Source: Prevotellaceae bacterium (GTDB lineage Bacteria; Bacteroidota; Bacteroidia; Bacteroidales; Bacteroidaceae). From it: DNA of 64,000 nucleotides. Where the stretch lies: assembly GCA_029218445.1 (NCBI GenBank), contig JAQXRI010000148.1, positions 1 to 64,000 on the forward strand. The letters run 5' to 3'. Position numbers and translations under genes: made by a program. This document shows positions 37,301 to 45,908 of this stretch, piece after piece. Below the pieces are notes generated by a model. It was not told the DNA's origin. It searched no databases and worked only from the letters and a program-made list of their open reading frames with translations. Numbering within the stretch: position 1 is the first letter of the stretch; every line of letters starts with the position of its first letter.

Positions 37301-37838
37301 TTGACAACAAGGCTTTTGCCGATTTCTGACTTTGACCCACATAGTAATAATATGTAGAGGTGACAATGGCCATTTCGGTTTCGGCATACGCCATTCTGCG
37401 CTTCAGGTGAGGTGATAGTTCTGAAGGTTCCTCCTTTATCCTCCTCAACCTGCCTACAGCACTTTCACGGAAGTCGTAGAAACGCCGGTTGGCCGACATG
37501 CGCTGGCACAGCCTCATCATCTGCACGTCGGCAACGAGAAGCTCCACCTGGTTGTCGGTAATCCTGTCGATGCAAGCGAGCAAGCTGTCGGCCGTTTCAT
37601 ACTGCATTCGGGCTATGTGTACAAAAGCCATGTTGTTGAGGGCTTCGGCCCTCCCATCGCCGTAATCGGCAGCTTCGTCGTATGCTTGTCGGGCGTAACT
37701 GATTGCAGAGTCGAGGTTGCTGTAATGAAAAGCATACGACTGGGCATTCAGCATGTCAACATTGCCGTGTCTGCCATCAGCGCTGTGACATGCCGAAAAA
37801 AACAAGAGGCACAGCACACCTGCAATGAGTGTGCCCAT
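34368..37838 (-). CDS. TPR-containing lipoprotein-like sensor with HATPase_c module and a second degenerate module (DUF5112/DUF5113-like)
   Basis: Lipobox-like LLFFSAC; TPR-like repeats; TM; N-box INTLADNALKFT, D-box EDSGCGL, G-box GHGFGLMN; second TM region and a C-terminal kinase-like region. Confidence 0.75.
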   Translation of the reverse strand: MGTLIAGVLCLLFFSACHSADGRHGNVDMLNAQSYAFHYSNLDSAISYARQAYDEAADYGDGRAEALNNMAFVHIARMQYETADSLLACIDRITDNQVELLVADVQMMRLCQRMSANRRFYDFRESAVGRLRRIKEEPSELSPHLKRRMAYAETEMAIVTSTYYYYVGQSQKSAKALLSIDENTVKQDTAQYLNYLYNIGAGGIISGSSAEEVCQREFECLMKCLLLARKMGNLYFEANSTESISDHLLDKATGPALANNNPAAMRLLNPSGLSNEELAGVMAVEALNKFIDYGDIYQIAGAYRSVASCYMGIGDYASAIENLEAALSDSLIQKAPDLVASIREQMSVAYSAIDDKPSSDYNRNIYLDLQEETRQDRLLESRAAILDKTSRQLNVLMMVVVLSIVVLVALLWAFIILYRRRNINDETKRLLAPLEQWSKNNAQRMEAMQECREETLEKIDTCKLHIADNTKRNLEQRARISLAISHLPLIDRIINEVNMLMKRDEADHVKQYRRQYICELASQINDTNELLTKWIKLNEGRLSIKVVSFRLNDLFDIIAKNRSSFAAKGIELDVAPTDAVVKADRILTLFMINTLADNALKFTESGGRVAVYAHKEADYVEVSVEDSGCGLTEQQQSEIFSHKVNDGHGFGLMNCRGIIEKYKKTSPKFSCAALSVESRVGEGSRFFFRLPLGVARAVVAIVVLLLQWSAASAGVSKSMRQAALYADSAYYSNIAGTYSKTVEYADSCRKWLNICYRQLRPNGRDMLVEKGNAQMALPEVKWLHDSIDIDFHVVLDMRNECAVAALALHDWELYKYNNAVYTRLFNEMSADNTLADYCAMMRSSQSNKTVAIIVLILILLSILPAYYMLYYRHILYFRFCEERIGKVNALINGEGRLEDKLRATEQLSHEDFPEQLRHVVETIAATLKEADNLQGKMNTDMEMLADQLHKAEYENNNLHVCNSILDNCLSTLKHETMYYPSRIIQMMEKSGIEDVAELVEYYRNVYSMLCSQATSQLGKIAIQIRKATLSEMVGQDMCSGDVDVPLLCNKHLLLMLFDILKQQTSDGKLHIRALRETTGYMQMSIVMPAFIHDKALLPSLFVPVSSQSIPFLLCRQIVRDHSEATNRRGCGISAHADNDGNAVVELTLPLAEHVKI

Positions 37839-37857
37839 GCCTCTTGACAATAGTCTT

Positions 37858-38526
37858 TTAAGCGCGTGCCTTGGCAATATATCCGAGTGCCTCCACACAC
37901 TTGTCGGTTATAGCCTGCCAATTTTCGGCGGCTATCACGTCCTTCGGGAACAGCTTTGAACCCATGCCTACACAGTAAACACCAGCTTTGATCCACGACG
38001 TGAGGTTTTGCTCGTCGGGCGAGACGCCACCTGTAACCATAAGTTTCGACCAAGGCATTGGTGCCATAAGTCCTTTGACAAGGTTGGGACCAAGCACGTC
38101 GCCGGGGAATATTTTGCACAGGTCACATCCTGTCTCCTGAGCGGCTCCCACTTCAGAAACGCTGCCACAACCTGGTGTATATGCAACAAGACGACGGTTG
38201 CAAATCTTAGAAATCTCAGGATTGAAGAGTGGACCTACTACGAAACAAGCACCCAACTGAATATAAAGTGCCGCTGTGGCGGGATCAACCACTGAACCCA
38301 CGCCAAGTGCCAGTTCGGGACATTCCTTGGCGGCAAATTTCACTACTTCCTCAAACACTTCGTGGGCAAAGTCACCACGGTTGGTAAACTCAAACGCACG
38401 AACACCACCATCATAGCAAGCCTTTACGACCTTCTTGGCCACCTCGGCATCTTTGTGGTAGAACACTGGAACCATTCCTGTCTCACCAATTTTGGCGAGC
38501 ACTGCTATCTTATCAAATTTAGCCAT
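37858..38526 (-). CDS. eda: KDPG/KHG aldolase
   Basis: [37 protein letters not shown]...[28 protein letters not shown]...[31 protein letters not shown]. Confidence 0.93.
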   Translation of the reverse strand: MAKFDKIAVLAKIGETGMVPVFYHKDAEVAKKVVKACYDGGVRAFEFTNRGDFAHEVFEEVVKFAAKECPELALGVGSVVDPATAALYIQLGACFVVGPLFNPEISKICNRRLVAYTPGCGSVSEVGAAQETGCDLCKIFPGDVLGPNLVKGLMAPMPWSKLMVTGGVSPDEQNLTSWIKAGVYCVGMGSKLFPKDVIAAENWQAITDKCVEALGYIAKARA

Positions 38527-38544
38527 AAAATTACTACTTTTTTT

Positions 38545-38607
38545 AGTTGACAAGTTAACAAGTTGACAAGTTAACGAGTTAACAAGTTGACGAGTTAACG
38601 AGTTGAC
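38545..38607. repeat. AGTTRACR octamer tandem repeat, about 8 units
   Basis: AGTTGACA AGTTAACA AGTTGACA AGTTAACG AGTTAACA AGTTGACG AGTTAACG AGTTGAC. Confidence 0.95.
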
Positions 38608-38619
38608 TTCTCAATCATG

Positions 38620-39645
38620 TTATCTCTGTACACGTCCTGAAGCGTCGCCACCGGCAAGAGCCTCTACCTCTTCACGGCTAACCATGTTGAAGTCGCCGGG
38701 AATGGTGTGCTTCAAGGCTGAAGCTGCTACTGCAAACTCAAGAGCCTTACCCTGATTGTCAGGATAGGTAAGCAAGCCATGGATGAGGCCTCCTGAGAAC
38801 GAGTCGCCGCCACCTACACGGTCGATGATAGGCATGATGTCGTAATGCTTGCTCTGATAGAATTCCTTACCATTATATATAAGAGCCTTCCAACCGTTGT
38901 GTGTGGCAGAAAGCGACTCACGCAGAGTAGAAACGACATACTTGAAACCGAAAGTCTCCATCATTCCCTTGAAAATGCCATAATATCCTTCGGCGTCTGT
39001 CTTTCCGCCCTCGACGTCAGCCTCCGGCTTGAATCCAAGACACAACTGTGCGTCTTCCTCATTGCCTATGCAGACATCAACATACTTCATAAGGGGCTTC
39101 ATGATGCTCTGGGCCTTCTCAGAAGTCCACAATTTCTTACGGAAGTTCAAATCTACCGATACAGTCACACCATGACGCTTTGCAGCCTCACATGCCAAAC
39201 GTGTCAATTCAGCTGCCTTGTCGCTTATGGCAGGTGTAATGCCGCTCCAGTGGAACCAGTCGGCACCCTCCATAATCTTGTCGAAATCGAAGTCCTCCGG
39301 ATTAGCCTCGGCAATGGAACTGCCGGCACGGTCGTAGATTACCTTTGAAGGACGCATCGATGCACCCGTCTCAAGATAATAGATTCCTACACGGTCGCCA
39401 CCACGGGCAATGAAATCGGTGTTGACACCAAACTTGCGCAGTGAGTTCACGGCACATTGGCCAATCTCATGCTTTGGCAGTTTTGACACGAAATAAGCAT
39501 TGTGGCCATAATTGGCGCAACTTACAGCAACGTTTGCTTCTCCGCCGCCATAAACGACGTCGAAATATTCACTTTGAACAAATCTTTTCTGTCCTGGTGA
39601 AGACAGACGGAGCATTATTTCTCCTAATGTTACTACTTTTGCCAT
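38620..39645 (-). CDS. kdgK: 2-keto-3-deoxygluconate kinase (PfkB family)
   Basis: MAKVVTLGEIMLRLSSPGQKRFVQSEYFDVVYGGGEANVAVS...DRVGGGDSFSGGLIHGL. Confidence 0.9.
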   Translation of the reverse strand: MAKVVTLGEIMLRLSSPGQKRFVQSEYFDVVYGGGEANVAVSCANYGHNAYFVSKLPKHEIGQCAVNSLRKFGVNTDFIARGGDRVGIYYLETGASMRPSKVIYDRAGSSIAEANPEDFDFDKIMEGADWFHWSGITPAISDKAAELTRLACEAAKRHGVTVSVDLNFRKKLWTSEKAQSIMKPLMKYVDVCIGNEEDAQLCLGFKPEADVEGGKTDAEGYYGIFKGMMETFGFKYVVSTLRESLSATHNGWKALIYNGKEFYQSKHYDIMPIIDRVGGGDSFSGGLIHGLLTYPDNQGKALEFAVAASALKHTIPGDFNMVSREEVEALAGGDASGRVQR

Positions 39646-39778
39646 TGTTATGTAAATTAATAAAAAATTTTGTTGTCGTAGATTGGTTTCATCTGTTTAT
39701 GGGCGCAAAAATAGCATTATTTTCTGAAACTACGAAGAAAAAAAGGCAAAATCTTCATATTTTTGCAAAATATTATGC

Positions 39779-39792
39779 TGTGCATTCGCACA
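39779..39792. promoter_or_regulatory. Palindrome TGTGC-ATTC-GCACA, candidate operator
   Basis: Perfect 5-bp arms in the kdgK/LacI-regulator intergenic region, just downstream of TATTTTTG (39758-39765). Confidence 0.4.
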
Positions 39793-39843
39793 ATTCAATA
39801 ATTATTGGTAAATTTGCACACTCTTTATGCATTAACTTACAAA

Positions 39844-40911
39844 ATGGCAACTGAAAAAATTAGAATCAAAGATGTGGCCCAACTCGCCGGAGTATCGGTG
39901 GGAACGGTAGATAGAGTATTGCACGGACGACCAAATGTTTCGGAAGACGCCCGAAAAAAAGTGGAAAAAGCACTAAAGGACATGGACTATCGACCGAATG
40001 TCTATGCCAGTGCCTTGGCATACAACAAGAAGTACACCTTTTGTTGCATTATGCCCAAACATGTGTCGGAAGCTTATTGGGAAGAAATTGAAGAAGGAGC
40101 GATGGACGCTTGCGACAAGCGACGCGACTTCCACGTAAGCGTGAAGATGTACTACTACAGACGATATGACATCGACACCTTCGTGCAGGTAACTGAGGAA
40201 TGCCTGAAAGACAAGCCCGACGGAGTAGTTGTTGTTCCGTCGCGACTGGCCGAGACAAAGGCCTTCACCGACCAGTTGCACTCTATGGGCACTCCGTTCA
40301 TTCTGTTAGACTCTTTTATGCCCGACCTTAGGCCCCTTTCGTTTTTCGGTCAGGACTCGTTCTGCTCAGGATATTTTGCAGGACGAATGCTGATGCTCAT
40401 TGCCAACGACCAAAAAGAAATCATGCTGATGAAGCAGATGAAGAACGGCAACGTGGCAAGCAAGCAGCAGGAAAACCGCGAGACAGGATTCCGTCACTAC
40501 ATGCACGACCATTTTCCTGACATTAATATAATAGAGGTGAACCTGCCACTCGACATCGAGCGCGACAAATACGACGACATACTTGAGGATTATTTCACCA
40601 ATCATCCAAACACACACCATTGCATCACCTTCAACTCGAAGGCACACATCGTGGGCGACTTCCTGTTGAGAACCAATAGGCGTGGTGTGCAGATAATGGG
40701 GTATGACATGGTGGAGAAAAACGCCAACTGCGTAAAACTTGGCTCCATATCGTTCCTCATTGCCCAACATGGCTATATGCAAGGCTACTCGTGCATTGAA
40801 TCTCTTTTTGAAGCCATAGTGCTGAAAAAGAAAGTGAATCCCGTGAACTATGTGCCAATAGAACTGCTGACAAAAGAAAACGTCGATTTCTATCGACGCA
40901 CACAATTGTAG
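39844..40911 (+). CDS. LacI-family transcriptional regulator
   Basis: IRIKDVAQLAGVSVGTVDRVLHGRPNVSEDARKKVEKALKDMDYRPN HTH followed by a periplasmic-binding-type domain. Confidence 0.93.
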   Translation: MATEKIRIKDVAQLAGVSVGTVDRVLHGRPNVSEDARKKVEKALKDMDYRPNVYASALAYNKKYTFCCIMPKHVSEAYWEEIEEGAMDACDKRRDFHVSVKMYYYRRYDIDTFVQVTEECLKDKPDGVVVVPSRLAETKAFTDQLHSMGTPFILLDSFMPDLRPLSFFGQDSFCSGYFAGRMLMLIANDQKEIMLMKQMKNGNVASKQQENRETGFRHYMHDHFPDINIIEVNLPLDIERDKYDDILEDYFTNHPNTHHCITFNSKAHIVGDFLLRTNRRGVQIMGYDMVEKNANCVKLGSISFLIAQHGYMQGYSCIESLFEAIVLKKKVNPVNYVPIELLTKENVDFYRRTQL

Positions 40912-40970
40912 CTTTGTTACGACATGACAATTCAGCTAAACATTAAACTATAACATAAAATAAAACTACA

Positions 40971-42464
40971 ATGGAAAAAACTTATCTAAAAATCAACCGG
41001 GAGGACTCGGTTGTAGTATGCCTGCAGCCGATGAAGAAAGGTGACGCCATAGAAATCGACGGCACTACAATCATGCTCAACCAGGACACGCCTGCCGGAC
41101 ACAAAGTGCTGATAAAAGACACGAAAGAGGGAGACGACATTATTAAATACGGCTATCCCATTGGCCACGCGCGTCAGGACTTGAAGGCAGGCGACTGGAT
41201 AAACGAGAACAACCTGAAAACAAATCTCTCGGGAACATTGTCATACACCTACCAGCCTGTGGACAACAAGCTCGACATCGCCGACGAAAAACGTACCTTC
41301 ATGGGATATAAGCGCAACAACGGCGAAGTGGCCACACGCAATGAGATATGGATCGTGCCTACGGTGGGTTGCGTGAACGGCATTGCCGAACGACTGGCCG
41401 CACAACTGCGCAAAGAGACAAACGAAGAGGACATCGACTCAATATATGCCTGGCACCACAACTATGGTTGCTCGCAGCTGAGCGGCGACCACGAGAACAC
41501 CCGCAAGATTCTGCGCGACATAGTACTGCACCCCAACGCAGGAGGTGTGCTCGTGTTAGGCTTAGGATGCGAAAACAACCAGCCGGAACTGTTTGAGCAG
41601 TTGCTTGGCGACTATGACCGCAACCGCATAAAATTCCTCGTCACACAAAAAGTTGACGGCGACGAAGTGGAAGCCGGCATGGAGATACTGCGCCAACTGT
41701 ATGCCCAAGCACGTCAGGACAAGAGAGAAGAACTGCCTGTAAGCAAACTGCGCATAGGCCTGAAGTGTGGAGGAAGTGACGGATTCAGTGGCATTACAGC
41801 CAACCCACTCGTTGGCGAATTCAGCGACTGGCTCGTGGCACAGGGAGGCACCACCATACTTACCGAAGTACCCGAAATGTTTGGAGCCGAAACCATACTC
41901 ATGAACCGCTGCAAGACGGAGCAACTGTTTGAAAAGACAGTCAACATGGTCAACGACTTTAAGGAATACTTCTTGAGCCATGGCGAACCCGTAGGAGAGA
42001 ACCCATCGCCGGGCAACAAGGCAGGTGGCATATCAACACTCGAAGACAAGGCTCTTGGCTGTACGCAAAAATGCGGCAAGGCCATGGTAAGCGGCGTGCT
42101 TGAATATGGCGACCGACTGGAACACGACGGCCTGAACCTGCTGTCAGCCCCTGGCAACGACTTGGTGGCCTCAACAGCTTTGGCCTCTGCCGGATGTCAC
42201 ATTGTGTTGTTCACCACTGGCCGCGGAACCCCATTCGGCACTTTTGTCCCGACAATGAAAATAGCCACCAACCCGACGCTTGCTTCAAGAAAGCCTAACT
42301 GGATTGACTTCAGTGCCGGACAGCTCATCGAAGGCAAGACCATGGAACAGCTTCTTCCTGAATTCATCGACAAGATTATTTCTGTGGCAAGCGGCGAGAA
42401 GTCAAGGAATGAAATAAACGACTACCGCGAAATATCCATATTCAAAAACGGAGTAACGCTGTAA
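40971..42464 (+). CDS. uxaA: Altronate dehydratase
   Basis: N-terminal SAF-like region and GLKCGGSDGFSGITANPLVG...TTGRGTPFGTFVPTMKIATNP. Confidence 0.95.
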   Translation: MEKTYLKINREDSVVVCLQPMKKGDAIEIDGTTIMLNQDTPAGHKVLIKDTKEGDDIIKYGYPIGHARQDLKAGDWINENNLKTNLSGTLSYTYQPVDNKLDIADEKRTFMGYKRNNGEVATRNEIWIVPTVGCVNGIAERLAAQLRKETNEEDIDSIYAWHHNYGCSQLSGDHENTRKILRDIVLHPNAGGVLVLGLGCENNQPELFEQLLGDYDRNRIKFLVTQKVDGDEVEAGMEILRQLYAQARQDKREELPVSKLRIGLKCGGSDGFSGITANPLVGEFSDWLVAQGGTTILTEVPEMFGAETILMNRCKTEQLFEKTVNMVNDFKEYFLSHGEPVGENPSPGNKAGGISTLEDKALGCTQKCGKAMVSGVLEYGDRLEHDGLNLLSAPGNDLVASTALASAGCHIVLFTTGRGTPFGTFVPTMKIATNPTLASRKPNWIDFSAGQLIEGKTMEQLLPEFIDKIISVASGEKSRNEINDYREISIFKNGVTL

Positions 42465-42481
42465 AAAATAAAGAAAAAAGA

Positions 42482-43759
42482 TTGAGAAAAAAAGGATTCA
42501 TAGCAATAAGTCCACTGTTAGTGTTCGTATGCTTGTATTTAGTCACCTCAATCATTGCAGGTGACTTCTACAAAGTTCCAATAACGGTTGCATTCATGCT
42601 TGCATCAATATATGCAATCGTTATTGGAGGAGGTATGCCCCTGACCAAACGCATCGACACTTTCAGCAAAGGCGCAAGCACAAAAAACATGATGCTCATG
42701 ATTTGGATATTCATCCTTGCTGGAGCATTTGCCAACAGCGCCAAAGTAATGGGCAGCATAGACGCAACAGTAAATCTCACTCTAAACCTACTTCCTGCCA
42801 GCATGATACTGGCAGGATTGTTCATTGCAGCTTGTTTTATCTCGCTGTCCATTGGCACCAGCGTAGGCACCATAGTGGCTCTTACACCAATAGCGGCAGG
42901 AGTAGCCCAATCGCTCGACTTCAACATTTATCTGCTTACGGCCGTCATTGTAGGCGGTTCGTTTTTCGGCGACAACCTGTCGTTCATATCCGACACTACC
43001 ATCACGGCAACATCCACCCAAGGCTGCAAGTTGAGCGACAAATTCAGAGTCAATTCGTTTCTTGCCTTTCCTGCCGCCATTATTGTATTGCTTGTCTATT
43101 CGGCCATGGGTCAATCGATGACGTCCGACCAACCCGCCTCGCCGGTCAACATAATTAAAGTGGCACCCTACATCATTGTACTGTTAACTGCCATCTTTGG
43201 CATGAACGTCATGGCTGTGCTGACTCTTGGCATCGCCCTTACTGGCATCATAGGCATTGCCGACGGTTCGTTTGACGTGTTCGGCTGGTTCAAGGCCATG
43301 GGCGACGGCATAATAGGCATGGGCGAGCTGATAATCATAACAATGCTGGCCGCAGGAATGTTGGAACTGATAAAAGAACGAAGAGGCATTGACTTCATAA
43401 TCAACTCGCTCACCCGACATGTGAAAACCAAGAGAGCGGCCGAATTGTGCATAGCGACACTGGTAGGTGTGGTCAATATATGCACAGCCAACAATACCGT
43501 AGCCATACTTACCGTGGGCCAGCTGTCGAAGAAAATCGGCGACCGTTATGGAGTGGACAACAGAAAGTGTGCGAGCATACTCGACACTATGTCATGCTGT
43601 GTACAGGGCCTCATTCCTTACGGCGCACAAGTGCTGATGGCGGCAGGCTTGGCAGAAATCAATCCCATAGGCATTCTGCCATACCTTTACTATCCACTGA
43701 CCATCGGATTGATAACCATTGCGTCAATACTTCTCCGTTATCCAAGGAGATATTCTTGA
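42482..43759 (+). CDS. NhaC-like Na+/H+ antiporter family protein (TTG start)
   Basis: Polytopic; GGSFFGDNLSFISDTTITATSTQGCKLSDKFRVN is characteristic of NhaC-like proteins. Confidence 0.85.
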   Translation: MRKKGFIAISPLLVFVCLYLVTSIIAGDFYKVPITVAFMLASIYAIVIGGGMPLTKRIDTFSKGASTKNMMLMIWIFILAGAFANSAKVMGSIDATVNLTLNLLPASMILAGLFIAACFISLSIGTSVGTIVALTPIAAGVAQSLDFNIYLLTAVIVGGSFFGDNLSFISDTTITATSTQGCKLSDKFRVNSFLAFPAAIIVLLVYSAMGQSMTSDQPASPVNIIKVAPYIIVLLTAIFGMNVMAVLTLGIALTGIIGIADGSFDVFGWFKAMGDGIIGMGELIIITMLAAGMLELIKERRGIDFIINSLTRHVKTKRAAELCIATLVGVVNICTANNTVAILTVGQLSKKIGDRYGVDNRKCASILDTMSCCVQGLIPYGAQVLMAAGLAEINPIGILPYLYYPLTIGLITIASILLRYPRRYS

Positions 43760-43781
43760 ACCACTATTTACATTCATTGAA

Positions 43782-44891
43782 ATGGACATTATTGAAAGAA
43801 ACTTCATGAAACTATTGCGAAGCGGTACATTTGGCGACAATACTGCCTTGGAACCCATGTCGCACTGGAAATGGCGTCGTCTTTACCAAATGTCGCTTAT
43901 GCATGGAGTGTCGGCACTTGTGTTCGACGGCATTTCATCACGCAGAGAAGATGTCAAACTAAACCTTCCCAACGATTTGGCTGAACAATGGCACAAAAAC
44001 ATTGGCGAGGTGGAAGAGGACAATCGAAAAATGAACGAAAAGACTGCCGAGCTACTGCATATTTACAGCAAGGAACAGTTGAGGCCAATACTATTGAAAG
44101 GACAAAGCATAGCAACCCTTTATTCCAATCCGGGACATCGCACTGGCGGCGACTGCGACATATACTTTCCTTTTGAGGCACAGGGAAAGAAAGCCGATGA
44201 ATGGGCAAGAAAAAACGGAAAGGCCATAGACAAGAGCGACCGTTACACGCTGCCATACACTTGGAATGGAATAACCGTTGAAAACCACCATCGCGTGCAA
44301 ACCCTCTCAAACGCAATGCTTAACCGCAGGCTGCAAAATATCATCGACTCGGAAATACGCTGTTGCGACTCGACCTATGTCACCATAAACGGAACGAGAA
44401 TAGAAACACTGCCACCGACACTGAACCTTCTAATTGCCATTATACGAATTGCACGTTACATAATAAACGACGGAGTAAAGCTGAAACAGCTTATCGACCT
44501 TGGCATGATGCTGCGTACAATAGGAGCGAAAGTGGACTTCGTGAAGTTACAACAATGGATAGAACGACTCAGAATGAGGCGTATGGCAACTCTCGAAGCG
44601 TCACTGCTCATCAACCTGCTTGACTTCAACGAAGACGAACTTCCATTCTACACACCTACACTTGCCACCAACATAACCAACACGGCAGAAGAACTGCTGC
44701 AGTTTGACAGCAGCCATACTGACGAATGGTATTTCACACAAGGCAAAAACATCTTTGTCAAGTCAAACAATTCCAAGGCCATGATGTGGCAAGTAAGCCA
44801 CACTGCCAAATATTTCAGATACTATCCTTCAGAAATGACCACCAACTTCATCAAGAACTTCGCCCATTCTCTTTCACACATTGAAGAATAA
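43782..44891 (+). CDS. Nucleotidyltransferase-family protein
   Basis: LRPILLKGQSIATLYSNPGHRTGGDCDIYF resembles the Bacteroidetes NTP_transf_5-type family. Confidence 0.7.
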   Translation: MDIIERNFMKLLRSGTFGDNTALEPMSHWKWRRLYQMSLMHGVSALVFDGISSRREDVKLNLPNDLAEQWHKNIGEVEEDNRKMNEKTAELLHIYSKEQLRPILLKGQSIATLYSNPGHRTGGDCDIYFPFEAQGKKADEWARKNGKAIDKSDRYTLPYTWNGITVENHHRVQTLSNAMLNRRLQNIIDSEIRCCDSTYVTINGTRIETLPPTLNLLIAIIRIARYIINDGVKLKQLIDLGMMLRTIGAKVDFVKLQQWIERLRMRRMATLEASLLINLLDFNEDELPFYTPTLATNITNTAEELLQFDSSHTDEWYFTQGKNIFVKSNNSKAMMWQVSHTAKYFRYYPSEMTTNFIKNFAHSLSHIEE

Positions 44892-44920
44892 GCAATAAAA
44901 CAAAAAAGGGGGGAAAAAAG

Positions 44921-44947
44921 AAAAGGAGTGGAAAACCCACTCCTTTT
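44921..44947. terminator. Bidirectional terminator hairpin
   Basis: AAAAGGAGTGG-AAAAC-CCACTCCTTTT between a plus-strand CDS and minus-strand tRNAs. Confidence 0.75.
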
Positions 44948-44948
44948 G

Positions 44949-45022
44949 CGGTGCGTACGGGACTCGAACCCGTGACCCCATGCGTGACAGGCATGTATTC
45001 TAACCAACTGAACTAACGCACC
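44949..45022 (-). tRNA. tRNA-Asp (GTC)
   Basis: Reverse complement GGTGCGTTAGTTCAGTTGGTTAGAATACATGCCTGTCACGCATGGGGTCACGGGTTCGAGTCCCGTACGCACCG; loop CTGTCAC, anticodon GTC. Confidence 0.97.
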
Positions 45023-45053
45023 TTGTTGGTTTTGCTCGTAAGGAAAATATCTG

Positions 45054-45127
45054 CGGTGCGTACGGGACTCGAACCCGTGACCCCATGCGTGACAGGCATG
45101 TATTCTAACCAACTGAACTAACGCACC
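45054..45127 (-). tRNA. tRNA-Asp (GTC), second copy
   Basis: Identical to 44949-45022. Confidence 0.97.
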
Positions 45128-45200
45128 TTGTTGGTTTTCCTTATTTGCGGGTGCAAAGGTACGCATTATTTTTGAATCCACCAAATATTTTAGCAAGAAA

Positions 45201-45704
45201 TTACAAAAAAAAGTGCAAAAACACCGCATTTGAGTATTTTTGGCCGTCAAAAAGCCATTCTTCGAGTATTTTTTCACCTTTAAAGCCCAATGAACGGAAT
45301 AATTCCAAAGCTATTTTATTATCGGCAGAAATGACAACATACACCTGATGCAGATGTATCACTCTGCGTGCATAGTCAAGCATTTTGCATACCATAGCCC
45401 GTGCATAGCCCTTATTCCTGAAACAATCGCGTATTACTATTCCCATCTCTGCCCTATTGTGCCTTGGCTCAAAATCGCTCAAGTCGGCAATGCCGACAAC
45501 CTCATTGTCGCTATTAGTCGCCATAAGACGCATTTGACGGTCGGCATATATGTCACACGTGGAATTTGCTACATAGTCATGCAGCAGATACCGTGAAAAC
45601 GGAGAATTACTGTATCCTACCGTCCACAAGTCGATGTTGTTTTCTATTTCATAAAGCGTATCGAGGTCTTCCGGCTCAATTGCACGCAATTCAATTTTTT
45701 CCAT
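45201..45704 (-). CDS. GNAT-family N-acetyltransferase
   Basis: MEKIELRAIEPEDLDTLYEIENN...IVIRDCFRNKGYARAMVCKMLDYARRVIHLHQVYVVISADNKIALELFRSLGF. Confidence 0.92.
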   Translation of the reverse strand: MEKIELRAIEPEDLDTLYEIENNIDLWTVGYSNSPFSRYLLHDYVANSTCDIYADRQMRLMATNSDNEVVGIADLSDFEPRHNRAEMGIVIRDCFRNKGYARAMVCKMLDYARRVIHLHQVYVVISADNKIALELFRSLGFKGEKILEEWLFDGQKYSNAVFLHFFL

Positions 45705-45875
45705 ATTATATATAAATAAGGTGTGAAGAGTAAGACAGCCACAACGACCGCCTTCCCCAATAGTTGTCGTCGGCAAAGTTACGTTTTTTTTTCATACTAC
45801 AGCAAAACAAAGCCATCTGTTAGGTTAATTATTGTTATTGGCACATATACTTTCTTCAATTCCAATCTTTTTTAT

Positions 45876-45883
45876 TAATTTTG
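45876..45883 (+). promoter_or_regulatory. Putative Bacteroidetes -7 box (TAATTTTG)
   Basis: 26 nt upstream of the hydrolase ATG. Confidence 0.45.
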
Positions 45884-45908
45884 CAGGATAAAACTTATCA
45901 CATTTAAT

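Noticed and set aside
38545-38607. CRISPR-like array
   Set aside because: Units are contiguous 8-mers without spacers and there are no cas genes; a simple tandem repeat.
44949-45127. tRNA-Asp pair as an integration hotspot (att duplication)
   Set aside because: Both copies are full-length, identical tRNAs with no integrase or partial 3' tRNA fragment nearby.
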